Positions 51,748 through 60,958 of a stretch of 64,000 bases of DNA are shown here, piece after piece. A model generated the notes under the pieces. The model was not told the origin of the DNA and did no database searches. It worked only from the letters and a program-made list of their open reading frames with translations. The DNA comes from Candidatus Hadersleviella danica (GTDB lineage: Bacteria; Chloroflexota; Anaerolineae; Promineifilales; Promineifilaceae). Each line of letters opens with the position of its first letter. Position 1 is the first letter of the stretch. The position numbers were made by a program, and so were the translations under genes. The stretch is taken from NCBI GenBank assembly GCA_016711405.1, contig JADJSZ010000017.1, positions 1 through 64,000 of the forward strand. Reading direction: 5' to 3'.

Positions 51748-52581
51748 ATGAAACGATACCTACTTTTGACATTGCTCTTTTTGGCCGCCTGCTCTCCCAG
51801 CACCACAGCCGAACCCACCAGTTACCCCGCGCCAGATGTGGCTCCCGCCACGGCACAGCCCGCTTACCCCAGCCCCGAACAGCCTGTCTCATCGGCCGAC
51901 CCATCCCCCTACCCCGAACCCATGCCCGAACAACTTTTGCCCGCCACAGGGGAATTCCCCCTCTCGCTCGCCCAACCCGCCACCATGCCCGATGGCGCGA
52001 CCATCACCCTCATCCGTCTCGAGGATTCTCGTTGCCCGCCCGATGTGACTTGTGTGTGGGCGGGTGAATTAGCGGCCGAGGTGGAAATTGCCACGGCCGT
52101 TGGCCTCACCGAAACCTTGCGCCTGACCACGCTGGAAGCAGTCGTTTCTAATGTGCTGGGGGGCCACCTGTTGCAAGTCATCACGGCCGAGCCACAGCCG
52201 CTGAGTACCGACAATGTTGCTCCCGAGGCGTACAAATTGGTCATCGGCCGTACCGAATCCAAAACCACCAACGGGATCTACTATTTGGATAGTGTGGATG
52301 TGTCGCTGATGGAATCCTTCCCCTTGCAAGCCAGTGCCCGCCTCGTCGGCAACTTTGCCGATGGTTGCACCTCGCTGGCAAAGGTTGAAACGATGCGCGA
52401 AGGCAACCAATTTACGCTCACCCCCATCGTTACCCGCCCTGCGGATATGATGTGTACGGAAGCGCTCGTGCCCTTTGAGGAAAATGTGTCGCTCGACATC
52501 CAAGGACTCCCTGCGGGGACATATACGGTGGTGGTCGGGGAAATCTCGGCCGAATTCACCCTCGACGTAGATAACGAATAA
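51748..52581 (+). CDS. Secreted lipoprotein with two beta-domains, function unknown
   Basis: 277 residues. Lipoprotein signal MKRYLLLTLLFLAAC (Cys15) and a Pro/Ser/Thr linker with YP(A/S)P repeats (about 25-65). Domain 1 carries DSRCPPDVTCVWAGE, a conserved two-cysteine motif seen in uncharacterised secreted proteins. Domain 2 carries a second Cys pair (DGCTSLAK...DMMCTEA) and ends GLPAGTYTVVVGEISAEFTL, typical of small Ig-like extracellular domains. AAGGAG 9 bp before the ATG. Followed by a strong intrinsic terminator, so probably monocistronic. No function assigned. Confidence 0.8.
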   Translation: MKRYLLLTLLFLAACSPSTTAEPTSYPAPDVAPATAQPAYPSPEQPVSSADPSPYPEPMPEQLLPATGEFPLSLAQPATMPDGATITLIRLEDSRCPPDVTCVWAGELAAEVEIATAVGLTETLRLTTLEAVVSNVLGGHLLQVITAEPQPLSTDNVAPEAYKLVIGRTESKTTNGIYYLDSVDVSLMESFPLQASARLVGNFADGCTSLAKVETMREGNQFTLTPIVTRPADMMCTEALVPFEENVSLDIQGLPAGTYTVVVGEISAEFTLDVDNE

Positions 52582-52603
52582 CCAGTAACGAATAACCAAC
52601 AAC

Positions 52604-52641
52604 AAAAAAGGACGACCCTTTGCGGGGATCGTCCTTTTTTG
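52604..52641 (+). terminator. Rho-independent terminator
   Basis: AAAAAAGGACGACCC - TTTGC - GGGGATCGTCCTTTTTT: G/C stem with one bulge, followed by a T-run. The A-tract on the other side makes it bidirectional. Confidence 0.85.
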
Positions 52642-52683
52642 TTAGAGAAACTCAGGTCAACAATCACACAGGAAAATCACTTA

Positions 52684-52812
52684 TCAATGAATCGATATAG
52701 CGGACAATTCCATCTGCTCCTCGAGGCGAGCGGCGCGCCCAGCAATCATGCAAACTGATAAAGTTACCGCTGTGCTGATGAACATGTAGGAGAAGATGAG
52801 TGTACCGAACAT
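52684..52812 (-). CDS. Small single-pass membrane peptide candidate (42 aa)
   Basis: A 42-residue open frame starting MFGTLIFSYMFISTAVTLSV, i.e. a hydrophobic helix of about 22 residues, followed by a positively charged GRAARLEEQMELS tail consistent with an N-out or N-in single-pass peptide. It sits alone in an otherwise empty gap (52642-53139), after a terminator, with a weak GAGGG-like site upstream of the ATG. Codon positions are plausible but no homologue is recognised. Moderate chance of being real. Confidence 0.4.
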   Translation of the reverse strand: MFGTLIFSYMFISTAVTLSVCMIAGRAARLEEQMELSAISIH

Positions 52813-52918
52813 TGTTGAAGCCCTCGTTGGTTGTAGCTTGTCAATGAATAATGTGTGTATTCTAGTTGACTGTCTACCTGATGTGAATAGGCCATTTGGG
52901 CCATACGGGTAGGGAGTT

Positions 52919-53108
52919 TTCAGTCTTTCAGTCTTTCAGTCTTTCAGTCCCTTCCTCTCTTTCTCTCTTTCTCCTCTGCCCCTCTGCCCCTCTGCCCCTC
53001 TGCCCCTCTGCTCCCCTGCCCCTCTGCTCCCCTGCCCCTCTGCTCCCCTGCCCCTCTGCTCCCCTGCCTCTCCGCCCCCTGCCTCCCCTCCTGCCCCCCC
53101 CCCTCCCC
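52919..53108. repeat. Long short-tandem-repeat tract (TCAGTCTT, then CCCCTCTG/CTCCCCTG)
   Basis: Four copies of an 8-mer TCAGTCTT, a CTCTTTCT run, then about 110 bp of 8-mer CCCCTCTG and 7-8-mer CTCCCCTG units. It is the longest such tract in the window and lies immediately before the DUF1385 gene. Open frames through it are low-complexity. Confidence 0.8.
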
Positions 53109-53139
53109 CACTCTCGCTCTCTGCGCTACAATCCTTGTT

Positions 53140-54105
53140 ATGAGTAACTCTACTGACCCACAACCACCCGTTTACGGCGGCCAAGCCGTGATAGAAGGGG
53201 TAATGATGCGCGGCCGACAATCTTTTGCCGTGGCCGTGCGCAATCCCCAAAAAGAAATTGTCATCCACAGCGAGCCATTGCCTGCCCGCATTTATGATAG
53301 CCCCATTAGCCGCACCCCCTTTTTGCGCGGTCTCACTATGTTGTGGGATGCGTTGGGTTTGGGCATGAAAAGTCTCATGTTCTCGGCCGAAGTCTCCGAA
53401 CCCGAAGAGGCCAAAGAGAACGAGGCAGGCGATAAAACGGCCGCTCCTCCCCGCAACCCCAACGAAATCTTCCGCGAACCCGCCATGATAGGCACGATCC
53501 TCCTCTCCCTTGGCCTATCCGTCGGCCTGTTCATCGCCCTACCCGCCTTCATCGCCCACCTCATCGTCAGCAGTGAAGAGGCCAATTTGCTGAGTAGCCT
53601 CATCGAAGGGCTGGTACGGCTGGTCATTTTCATCGGCTACATCTGGGGCATCGGCCTCATGCCCGATATTCAGCGCGTCTATGGTTATCATGGCGCCGAA
53701 CACAAAACGATTAACGCCTACGAAGCAGGCGCGGAACTCACCCCCGCCTCCGTGGCGCGGTTTCCCTTAGAACATCCCCGCTGTGGGACAGGCTTTTTGC
53801 TCACCGTCGTCCTCATTTCCATCGTGCTGTTTAGCTTTTTCCCACCTCTTCCCGTACTTGTGCGCATCTTGTCCCGCATTTTGCTCATCCCCGTCATTGC
53901 GGGCATCTCCTATGAGTTCTTGCGCTTCACCGCCCGCCATCAGGACAAAGCGTTTATTCGCGCCATTACCAAGCCCAACTTGGCCATGCAAAAGCTAACC
54001 ACGCGGGAACCTGACCACGACATGCTCGAGGTGGCCATCGCCGCCTTCCAACAAGTCCGCGCCTATGATGAGCGCCATGAACTCCAAGCGGCGGCGGCCG
54101 ATTAA
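53140..54105 (+). CDS. DUF1385 / YqhQ-family membrane protein
   Basis: 321 residues, the usual length. Family landmarks: GGQAVIEGVMMRG at residues 13-25, SPISRTPFLRGLTML, YHGAEHKTINAYEAG, HPRCGTGFLL, and four membrane helices (two at about 108-170, two at about 215-265). ATG at 53140 with no SD; TACAAT lies only 7 bp upstream, so a leaderless transcript is possible. YqhQ-type proteins are poorly characterised. A charged insertion (EPEEAKENEAGDK) after the first domain is cytosolic. Confidence 0.88.
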   Translation: MSNSTDPQPPVYGGQAVIEGVMMRGRQSFAVAVRNPQKEIVIHSEPLPARIYDSPISRTPFLRGLTMLWDALGLGMKSLMFSAEVSEPEEAKENEAGDKTAAPPRNPNEIFREPAMIGTILLSLGLSVGLFIALPAFIAHLIVSSEEANLLSSLIEGLVRLVIFIGYIWGIGLMPDIQRVYGYHGAEHKTINAYEAGAELTPASVARFPLEHPRCGTGFLLTVVLISIVLFSFFPPLPVLVRILSRILLIPVIAGISYEFLRFTARHQDKAFIRAITKPNLAMQKLTTREPDHDMLEVAIAAFQQVRAYDERHELQAAAAD

Positions 54106-54120
54106 CAAAGATAGAGACGA

Positions 54121-54182
54121 GAGATAGAGATAGAGGAACCCTTCGTCGGCCAAACAACCATGGCTCCCTCTATCTCTATCTC
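54121..54182. repeat. Perfect inverted repeat of GATAGA units
   Basis: GAGATAGAGATAGAGG (54121-54136) pairs perfectly over 16 bp with 54167-54182. Same unit as the hairpin at 5227-5264, 49 kb away. Confidence 0.7.
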
Positions 54183-54209
54183 AATCCTCTATCTCCTCCC
54201 CTTCTCCCC

Positions 54210-54617
54210 ATGACCACAGGCTCCATTCTCTTCTCCCTCGCCCTGCTCCTGCTGGTGGGGTTGTTTATTGCACGGCCGTTTTTGCTCCCCGCCCCACGGC
54301 CGCCCCGCCAATCCGAGCGGCAAATTTTGCTGGCCCAGCAAGAGGCGTTGCTGGCCCAAATCCAAGCCATTGACTTTGATGTCGAAACGGGCAAAGTGAT
54401 GCCCGAAGACCACACGGCCGAACGCCACCACCTCCTCCACCAAGCGGCCCAAATCATGGCCGAGCTAGAAGCCACGGCCGCCACCCCCTCCGCCCAAGCC
54501 ATCGAAGCGGCCGTGCGCGACCTGCGCCAAAAAGGGCACGGCCGCTTTTGCCCCCAATGCGGCACGGCCGTGGGGGTGGGGGATAAGTTTTGTGCCAGTT
54601 GCGGGGGGCTGTTTTAG
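54210..54617 (+). CDS. CcmI-like membrane protein with C-terminal zinc ribbon
   Basis: 135 residues. N-terminal membrane helix (ILFSLALLLLVGLFIARPFLL), then a helical segment (RQILLAQQEALLAQIQAIDFDVETGKVMPEDHTAERHHLL) reminiscent of the CcmI/CycH cytochrome c biogenesis family, then an Ala-rich helix and a zinc ribbon CPQCG-x10-CASCG. Proteins with this layout are often encoded beside cytochrome c maturation or respiratory genes; here a cytochrome c gene follows directly. A role in cytochrome c assembly is inferred from family resemblance and context. Confidence 0.7.
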   Translation: MTTGSILFSLALLLLVGLFIARPFLLPAPRPPRQSERQILLAQQEALLAQIQAIDFDVETGKVMPEDHTAERHHLLHQAAQIMAELEATAATPSAQAIEAAVRDLRQKGHGRFCPQCGTAVGVGDKFCASCGGLF

Positions 54618-54730
54618 TGCGCAGGGGCGCAGAGGGGCAGAGGAGCAGAGGAGCAGGGGAGTATCTCGCTCACCCTCTCTTCCTCCCTTGCTCTCTCCCT
54701 CTCTCTTCTCTCTTCTCTCTTCTCTCTTCC
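54618..54730. repeat. Purine and pyrimidine tandem repeats, incl. four TCTCTTC heptamers
   Basis: GCAGAGGG/GCAGAGGA units, then CTCTCCCT and four consecutive TCTCTTC heptamers ending at about 54728. The tract runs directly into the first recognisable codons of the cytochrome c gene. Confidence 0.7.
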
Positions 54731-56172
54731 CAATCAAACCCTGCCCGACCCCATCCCGCCCACGGCCGACCCCGCCAGCGGGCTGGCCATTTACAACGAA
54801 GCGGTGCGCCGTTTGCCACGGCACCACAGGCATGGGCGATGGCGAAATGGCCGCCCAAGCCCTCCTGCCCCCCACTCAATTCGGGGTGGCCAGCTATTGG
54901 GAAACGGCCGACCCCGCTCTGATGTTCGACACCATCCAAAACGGCAGTTTAGAGAGCGGTATGCCCGGCTTTGGCGAAGGGCAAAACAGCAACCCACTCA
55001 GCGAAACGCAAATTTGGGATGTCATCGCCGCCCTGACCGAACTGCCCAGCCTGAACCAGCCCATTCCCACAGCGGCCGTGCAGGGGCAAGTCACCAACCA
55101 AACCACGGGCGAAGTTGTGACCGAAGGAACTGTCTTTTTACAGGCGTTCACGGCCGATTTTGAGGAGGGGTTGCGCCTCGAGCAACCGCTCACGGCCGAC
55201 GGCCGCTTCAACTTTGCCCTGCAAGATGTGCCCCCCCAATGGGTCTACCGCGTCATCATCCGCACGGCCGACGGGCTGGAATTTGGGAGCGAATTTGGCC
55301 AACTGAGTCCCAATCAGCCCACCCTCGAGCTGGCCTTGGGCACGTATGCGCCGACCCAAGATGCGGCCGTCTTGGCCATTGCCCAGCTCGATGTGTTCGT
55401 GGAGTTCAGCCCAGCGGCCGTTTCGGTCAGCGAACTGTATTTGCTGGACAACCGCTCCAACGCCGTTTTTGTGGGGGAAACAGGGGATTTTACGGAGGGC
55501 ACTGTGCAGATTAACGTGCCCGAAGGGGCGCAAAATGTCTCTTTTTGGCGGGGGCTGGGAACCAGCGCGGCCGATTTTGTGCCCGCCGATGAGCAAATGC
55601 GCCCCCTCTCCGCCACCACATGGGCGTTCGCCCGCCCCGTCAGCGCGGGCGAAGCGGTTTTGCAACTCGTCGTGCGCTACGATTTGCCCTACAACCGCCA
55701 AGCGACCATCAGCCACCCCGCCCCGTACCCCATCGGCCAAGCCAATTTGTTTGTGCCCCAAGGGGCGGTGGCGGTGGATGGCACGGCCGGGGAGTGGCAA
55801 CCCACCACCAGCCTCGTGCCCAATTTTGAGCAGTACCAGCGGCCGTCTCTCCTCGCTGGCCAATCCTTGGCCATCTCGCTCAGCGGCCACCCCGCGTGGG
55901 TAACAGACAGCGATGGCAATTTGCTCCCCAATCGGGATGCCCAGCAGGAGTTGTGGCTGGGGTTGGGGGCGTTGGGATTGGCTCTGGGTGCGGCCGTCTA
56001 CACCGTTTACCACTGGCGCACCAGCCCGCCCCCCCTCCACCCGCGTGATGCCCTGCTCCAAGCCCTCGCCGCCCTCGACGCGGCCCACGAACAACATCCC
56101 CTCCCCAAACGCGCCCACGAACAACAACGGCAAACCCTAAAGAGGGAACTATTGGCTGTTTGGGAAGATTAG
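54663..56172 (+). CDS. Membrane-anchored cytochrome c domain protein
   Basis: About 500 residues. The heme c site CAVCHG sits in ADPASGLAIYNERCAVCHGTTGMGDG after removing one extra G near 54802. The distal Met is probably in SGMPGF. Next come beta-sandwich domains (carboxypeptidase-regulatory-like GQVTNQTTGEVVTEGTVFLQ; FVEFSPAAVSVSELYLLD), one C-terminal membrane helix (LWLGLGALGLALGAAVYTVY) and a cytosolic tail. So the heme faces outside. The start is unresolved: no ATG/GTG/TTG lies in frame after the previous gene, and the frame (ISLTLSSSLALSLSSLSSLF) reads like a signal peptide encoded by the tandem repeats. The given start is only the left limit of that hydrophobic segment. Confidence 0.75.
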
Positions 56173-56268
56173 TCATTTGTCATTCGCCATTCGTCATTGG
56201 CAAATAATTCGCCCCACCAACACCTCATTCATTCCGCAATCCCCATTCCGCAATCCCCTTCCCCGAGG
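56172..56268. repeat. ATTCGTC/ATTCCGCAATCCCC repeats
   Basis: CATTTGTCATTCGCCATTCGTCATT (7-bp period) and two copies of CATTCCGCAATCCCC before the flavoprotein start. Confidence 0.6.
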
Positions 56269-56273
56269 TCTCC

Positions 56274-57545
56274 ATGTCCCTCCCCATCTCCTCCATAGAT
56301 GTTCTCATCGTTGGCACAGGGCCAGCGGGTAGCTCCACCGCCCTGCATTTGCTCCAACAAGACCCTGCATGGGCGGGGCGCATCATCATGGTGGACAAGG
56401 CGGTGCACCCCCGCGAAAAGCTGTGCGGGGGGGGCATTACCCACTTGGGCGAAAACGTGCTCACCCGCCTTGGTCTGCCCTTCGAGCCAACCAACTTCCC
56501 CGTGCGCGAGGTGCGCCTTGTCTACCAAAACGAAAGTTACTCGTTTCGGGGCAACCCCGCCTTTCGCATCGTCCACCGCGCCCAGTTTGACCATTGGCTG
56601 GTAGAGCAGGTCATCGGCCGTGGGGTAGATGTCCACCAAGGGGAGACACTTCTCGAGGTGACACCCCACGAAACGCATGTCGAGGTGGTGACGGACAAGG
56701 CGATTTACCACGCCAAGGTGCTGGTCGCGGCCGATGGCTCCCGCTCCCGCATCCGCGCCAAGCTCAAATGGGACGACGACTCCCGCGTCGCCCGGCTCAT
56801 CGAAGTGCTAACCCCCGAAAGCCCCCACGCATGGGAATTCCGCGACGGGGTGGCCATTTTCGATTTTAGCCAGATGACGGGGGCGGGGTTGCAGGGGTAT
56901 TACTGGGATTTTCCCAGCATTGTGGGGGGCACGTTGCAGATGAATCGGGGGGTGTTTGATAGCCGCGCCCGCCCCGAACGGCCGAAAGCAGACCTCAAAG
57001 AGACCTTGCGCGAGGCGCTGGCCGAGCGGGAGCGCAACTTGGACGACTACACGATAAAGGGGCATCCCATCCGTTGGTTCGATAAAAACGGCCGTTTTTC
57101 CCAGCCGCGCATCCTCCTCGAAGGCGATGCGGCGGGGGCCGACCCACTCTTTGGCGAGGGGATTTCGTTTGCCTTGGGGTATGGGTTGGTGGCCGCCCAA
57201 ACTGTGCAACACGCCTTCGCCAGTGGCGATTTCAGCATGGCCGATTACCGCCAGCGCATTATCCGCGACCCGTTGCTCCGCAGTTTGCCCACCCGTGTGT
57301 GGTTCGCGAAATTTGCCTATCTGATGAAGTACCCGTGGTTTGTGCGCTGGGGCTGGCGCATGGCGCGGCGCATTATTGGCTGGACACGGTGGCGGGATGC
57401 GGCATATGATGTTGGCCCCGTGCGTGGGCGAGAGGTCGTGGAACGGCCGTCCTATGTTCCCAACAAGCCCTTGCCGCTCCTGCCCGCCCCTACAACGCAT
57501 TTTGGGGGTGGCCAGCGTTTGGATGGGGAGGATAGGGACGGCTAA
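56274..57545 (+). CDS. Geranylgeranyl-reductase-family FAD-dependent oxidoreductase
   Basis: 423 residues, frame intact. FAD-binding Rossmann motif VLIVGTGPAGSSTAL (residues 9-23), the CGGGIT active-loop (REKLCGGGITHLG), LVAADGSRSRIR, and the second FAD motif LLEGDAAGADPLFGEGISFALGYG near residues 280-303. Family members reduce isoprenoid double bonds of quinones, chlorophyll or archaeal lipids, or act as halogenase/monooxygenase relatives. A membrane-associated C-terminus (WFVRWGWRMARRI) suits a lipid substrate. The stop codon is separated by 5 bp from that of the convergent EAD-FGE gene. Confidence 0.85.
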   Translation: MSLPISSIDVLIVGTGPAGSSTALHLLQQDPAWAGRIIMVDKAVHPREKLCGGGITHLGENVLTRLGLPFEPTNFPVREVRLVYQNESYSFRGNPAFRIVHRAQFDHWLVEQVIGRGVDVHQGETLLEVTPHETHVEVVTDKAIYHAKVLVAADGSRSRIRAKLKWDDDSRVARLIEVLTPESPHAWEFRDGVAIFDFSQMTGAGLQGYYWDFPSIVGGTLQMNRGVFDSRARPERPKADLKETLREALAERERNLDDYTIKGHPIRWFDKNGRFSQPRILLEGDAAGADPLFGEGISFALGYGLVAAQTVQHAFASGDFSMADYRQRIIRDPLLRSLPTRVWFAKFAYLMKYPWFVRWGWRMARRIIGWTRWRDAAYDVGPVRGREVVERPSYVPNKPLPLLPAPTTHFGGGQRLDGEDRDG

Positions 57546-57550
57546 AGCCC

Positions 57551-58843
57551 TTACTCTGAATCCGAATCAGGAGACAGAAAAATGGGGGACACGAGACGGA
57601 AACCAACATTGTAGTACCTGTTGTCACGATTGTCCCAGATGCGATCCGAGGCACGCACATTGCGCTGGTTGTCGTACCAAGAACCGCCGCGAAGCACGAA
57701 CGAGTCACTATCATACGGCGAATTCGTCCATTCCCATACATTGCCCGCCATATCCAATGCGCCCACCCAACTCGCCCCTTGCAGGATAACTTCCAACTGG
57801 AGCAGTATATTGATAGCCATCATCCACCGCCTCATCTTTCCAACTATTCGTGCAATTCACGTCACAAAAGTTGAGCTTTGTCCCATCAAATTCATCGCCC
57901 CACGGGTAAATGAGCCGATCTTCACCTCGGGCGGCATATTCCCATTGCTCTTCCGTGGGTAATTCTGCCCCCACCCACTCGGCATAATCCTCCGCATCGT
58001 ACCACGAAATACTTACGACGGGGTAATTCGCACCATTAAAATCGCCATCATCGGCAGCGTGATGGCTCGCAAGCCTCGTCGTTTACACAAAGTTGGTATT
58101 GAGCATTGGTCACTTCATATTTATCTATCCAATAACCCTCTGTCACCTGCAACGGCTCATCTACCTCAGCTCCCCATTAAAGGTTCCTGCTGGCACAAAG
58201 ACCATCACCATGCCATCTTTGGGGCGCACCCATTCATCCCCCAATTGGGCGTTGGGCGGCGGCACATTTGGGTCTAATGTCGCCGGGGTGGGGGGGCTGG
58301 GGGCCTGTTGGCGGTAATTCTTGCGTTGGTTGAAGGTTGGCTCCTCCACCTAGCCACCGCAACTTGGGTCGCGGCCACGGTGGGGGTGGGGTTTGGGGGT
58401 GTCTCGCCCACGGCCACATCAGCAACAAGGCTATCACCGCCAAAACACCGCCGCCCGCCCAGCCCCAAACAGGGTATTTGGCGCAACCTCTCTTGTATCG
58501 CTGGTTTTGGGTCAGGCGCGCGCTCGGGGCGGTCTGGTTCACTGGCTAACTGAGGCGGTGGCGTTTGGGTTAGCTCGGGCAGGAAGGTAGCATCCATAAA
58601 AGTAAAATGTTCTTCGATGGTGTGCCGCAAGTGCGCCCAGCTTTGGAACCGCTCATACTTTTGGAGGTGGCGAATGAGAGAGCGGGCTTTTTCGGGGCTT
58701 GTTTGTCCAGCCAATTTATCATAGGACAACGCCAAGGAGGGTTGACCCAGTTCGAGATAAAAGCAAAGCGTTTGCAAATCTTCTAACGACCAGCGTTGGA
58801 GTTCGTTAAAAAGCCTCACTTTATCAAATTGATTGGAACTCAT
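57551..58843 (-). CDS. Effector-associated domain - TM - FGE-sulfatase fusion protein, frame-disrupted
   Basis: About 430 residues after joining five to six frames. ATG 58843 with AGGAG 5 bp upstream. N-terminus (about 1-85): RLFNELQRWSLEDLQTLCFYL...LAGQTSPEKARSLIRHLQKY, matching effector-associated/death-like adaptor domains. A Pro-rich linker follows, then one membrane helix (GGGVLAVIALLLMWPWA), then a formylglycine-generating-enzyme/sulfatase-modifying domain (GMVMVFVPAGTF; YWIDKYEVTNAQY; YPVVSISWYDAEDYAEW; ELPTEEQWEYAARG; ALDMAGNVWEWT; RGGSWYDNQRNVR; YYNVGFRLV). In known systems EADs pair a sensor or NTPase with an effector by homotypic binding. No partner lies adjacent. Shifts are mostly homopolymer-linked, but real decay cannot be excluded. 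Confidence 0.8.
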
Positions 58844-58942
58844 GGTGCTCCTGTGATGAAAATGGTGTGCGGAATTCCTGCAAGGCAAAGTATACCGCCA
58901 CACAAGGGGGTTTTCATCATCCGAGCAATGGGTCAATTGGGG

Positions 58943-60205
<1,263 letters not shown>

Positions 60206-60360
60206 CGTTGTTTCCTCAAGACCTCTCAGGTCTTAGAGACCTGCAAGGTAGATTGACTGACAAAACTTATTGAACCGCGGAGGCGCGGAGAACGCAGAGA
60301 AATTTCCAGAGAACCCTCCGCGCCCTCTGCGCTCTCCGCGGTTAAAAAAGCGAAAAAGAG
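60206..60360. repeat. ACCTCTCAGGTC hairpin and GCGGAGGCGCGGAG inverted repeat
   Basis: GACCTCTCAGGTCTTAGAGACCTGC, then AACCGCGGAGGCGCGGAGAACGC facing CGCCCTCTGCGCTCTCCGCGGTT. Fills the spacer between MarR and GT1 genes. Confidence 0.6.
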
Positions 60361-60387
60361 ATTGGTTAATCAACCAGCCTGCAAGGT

Positions 60388-60816
60388 TTAATTCGCCTGA
60401 AAATGGTGGACTAGTTTGGTTAAAATCCCTTCCAATTGCACAGCTTCCTCGGCCGTCAGTGCCGCCTCGATAAACGCCCCATACGCTTGCAACGCTTGCT
60501 TCTTGGTCTGGACGAGTTGCTGGCTCGCTTCCGTGAGCGACACATGGAAAACGCGCCTGTCCTCGGCCGATTGCGCCTTGGTCACATACCCCATCTGCAC
60601 CAGCTTGTTCACCCCGGCCGTCACCGACGCTTTGGTAATGCCCAACTGATGGGCAATGTCCGTAATCGTCGGCTCGCCCAATGAGCCAATCGCCTCAATG
60701 TACTGCAACTGGCTGATGGTCAACTTGGCCATCCCTGCGCCATCGCCCACCTCCTGTTGCACTTTCTTGAGCGATAACTCGAGCGTATTGATAAATTCAA
60801 CGAGAATTTTGTCCAT
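60388..60816 (-). CDS. MarR-family transcriptional regulator
   Basis: 142 residues. Helical dimerisation N-terminus (FINTLELSLKKVQ), winged helix-turn-helix at about 33-100 (LTISQLQYIEAIGSL..TITDIAHQLGITKASVTAGVNKLVQMGYV; wing KAQSAEDRRVFHVSLT), C-terminal dimerisation helices. AAGGAT precedes the ATG. A perfect palindrome at 60833-60853, 17 bp upstream of the start, is its likely operator, implying autorepression with the GT1 gene downstream in the same transcription unit. Confidence 0.92.
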   Translation of the reverse strand: MDKILVEFINTLELSLKKVQQEVGDGAGMAKLTISQLQYIEAIGSLGEPTITDIAHQLGITKASVTAGVNKLVQMGYVTKAQSAEDRRVFHVSLTEASQQLVQTKKQALQAYGAFIEAALTAEEAVQLEGILTKLVHHFQAN

Positions 60817-60832
60817 ACCACATCCTTTTTTT

Positions 60833-60853
60833 AATTAGTTTGACTAACTAATT
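60833..60853. promoter_or_regulatory. MarR-type operator palindrome
   Basis: AATTAGTT-TGACT-AACTAATT, a perfect 8-bp inverted repeat with 5-bp spacer, size and half-site typical of MarR regulators. It lies between the divergent MarR and methyltransferase genes, closest to marR. Confidence 0.75.
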
Positions 60854-60898
60854 TTATCCTCACTTTCCCCCTTGTCAACACCCAATCACAAGGTGTAT

Positions 60899-60952
60899 CC
60901 TCCCCCCTGCCCCCTGCTCCCCTGCTCCCCTGCTCCCCTGCTCCCCATCTTC
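60899..60952. repeat. CTCCCCTG tandem repeats
   Basis: Five near-identical CTGCTCCC/CCTGCTCC 8-9 bp units just before the methyltransferase ATG. The longer open frame through it (start 60872) is rejected. Confidence 0.65.
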
Positions 60953-60958
60953 CCTCCC

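Noticed and set aside
52919..53108. CRISPR-like or VNTR array
   Set aside because: Units of 7-8 bp without spacers; simple tandem repeats, not CRISPR.
52896..53147. Leu/Pro/Ser-rich frame before DUF1385
   Set aside because: Purely a translation of tandem repeats.
60872..60958. N-terminal extension of the methyltransferase
   Set aside because: It encodes Pro/Leu-rich repeat sequence; the conserved protein starts at 60959.
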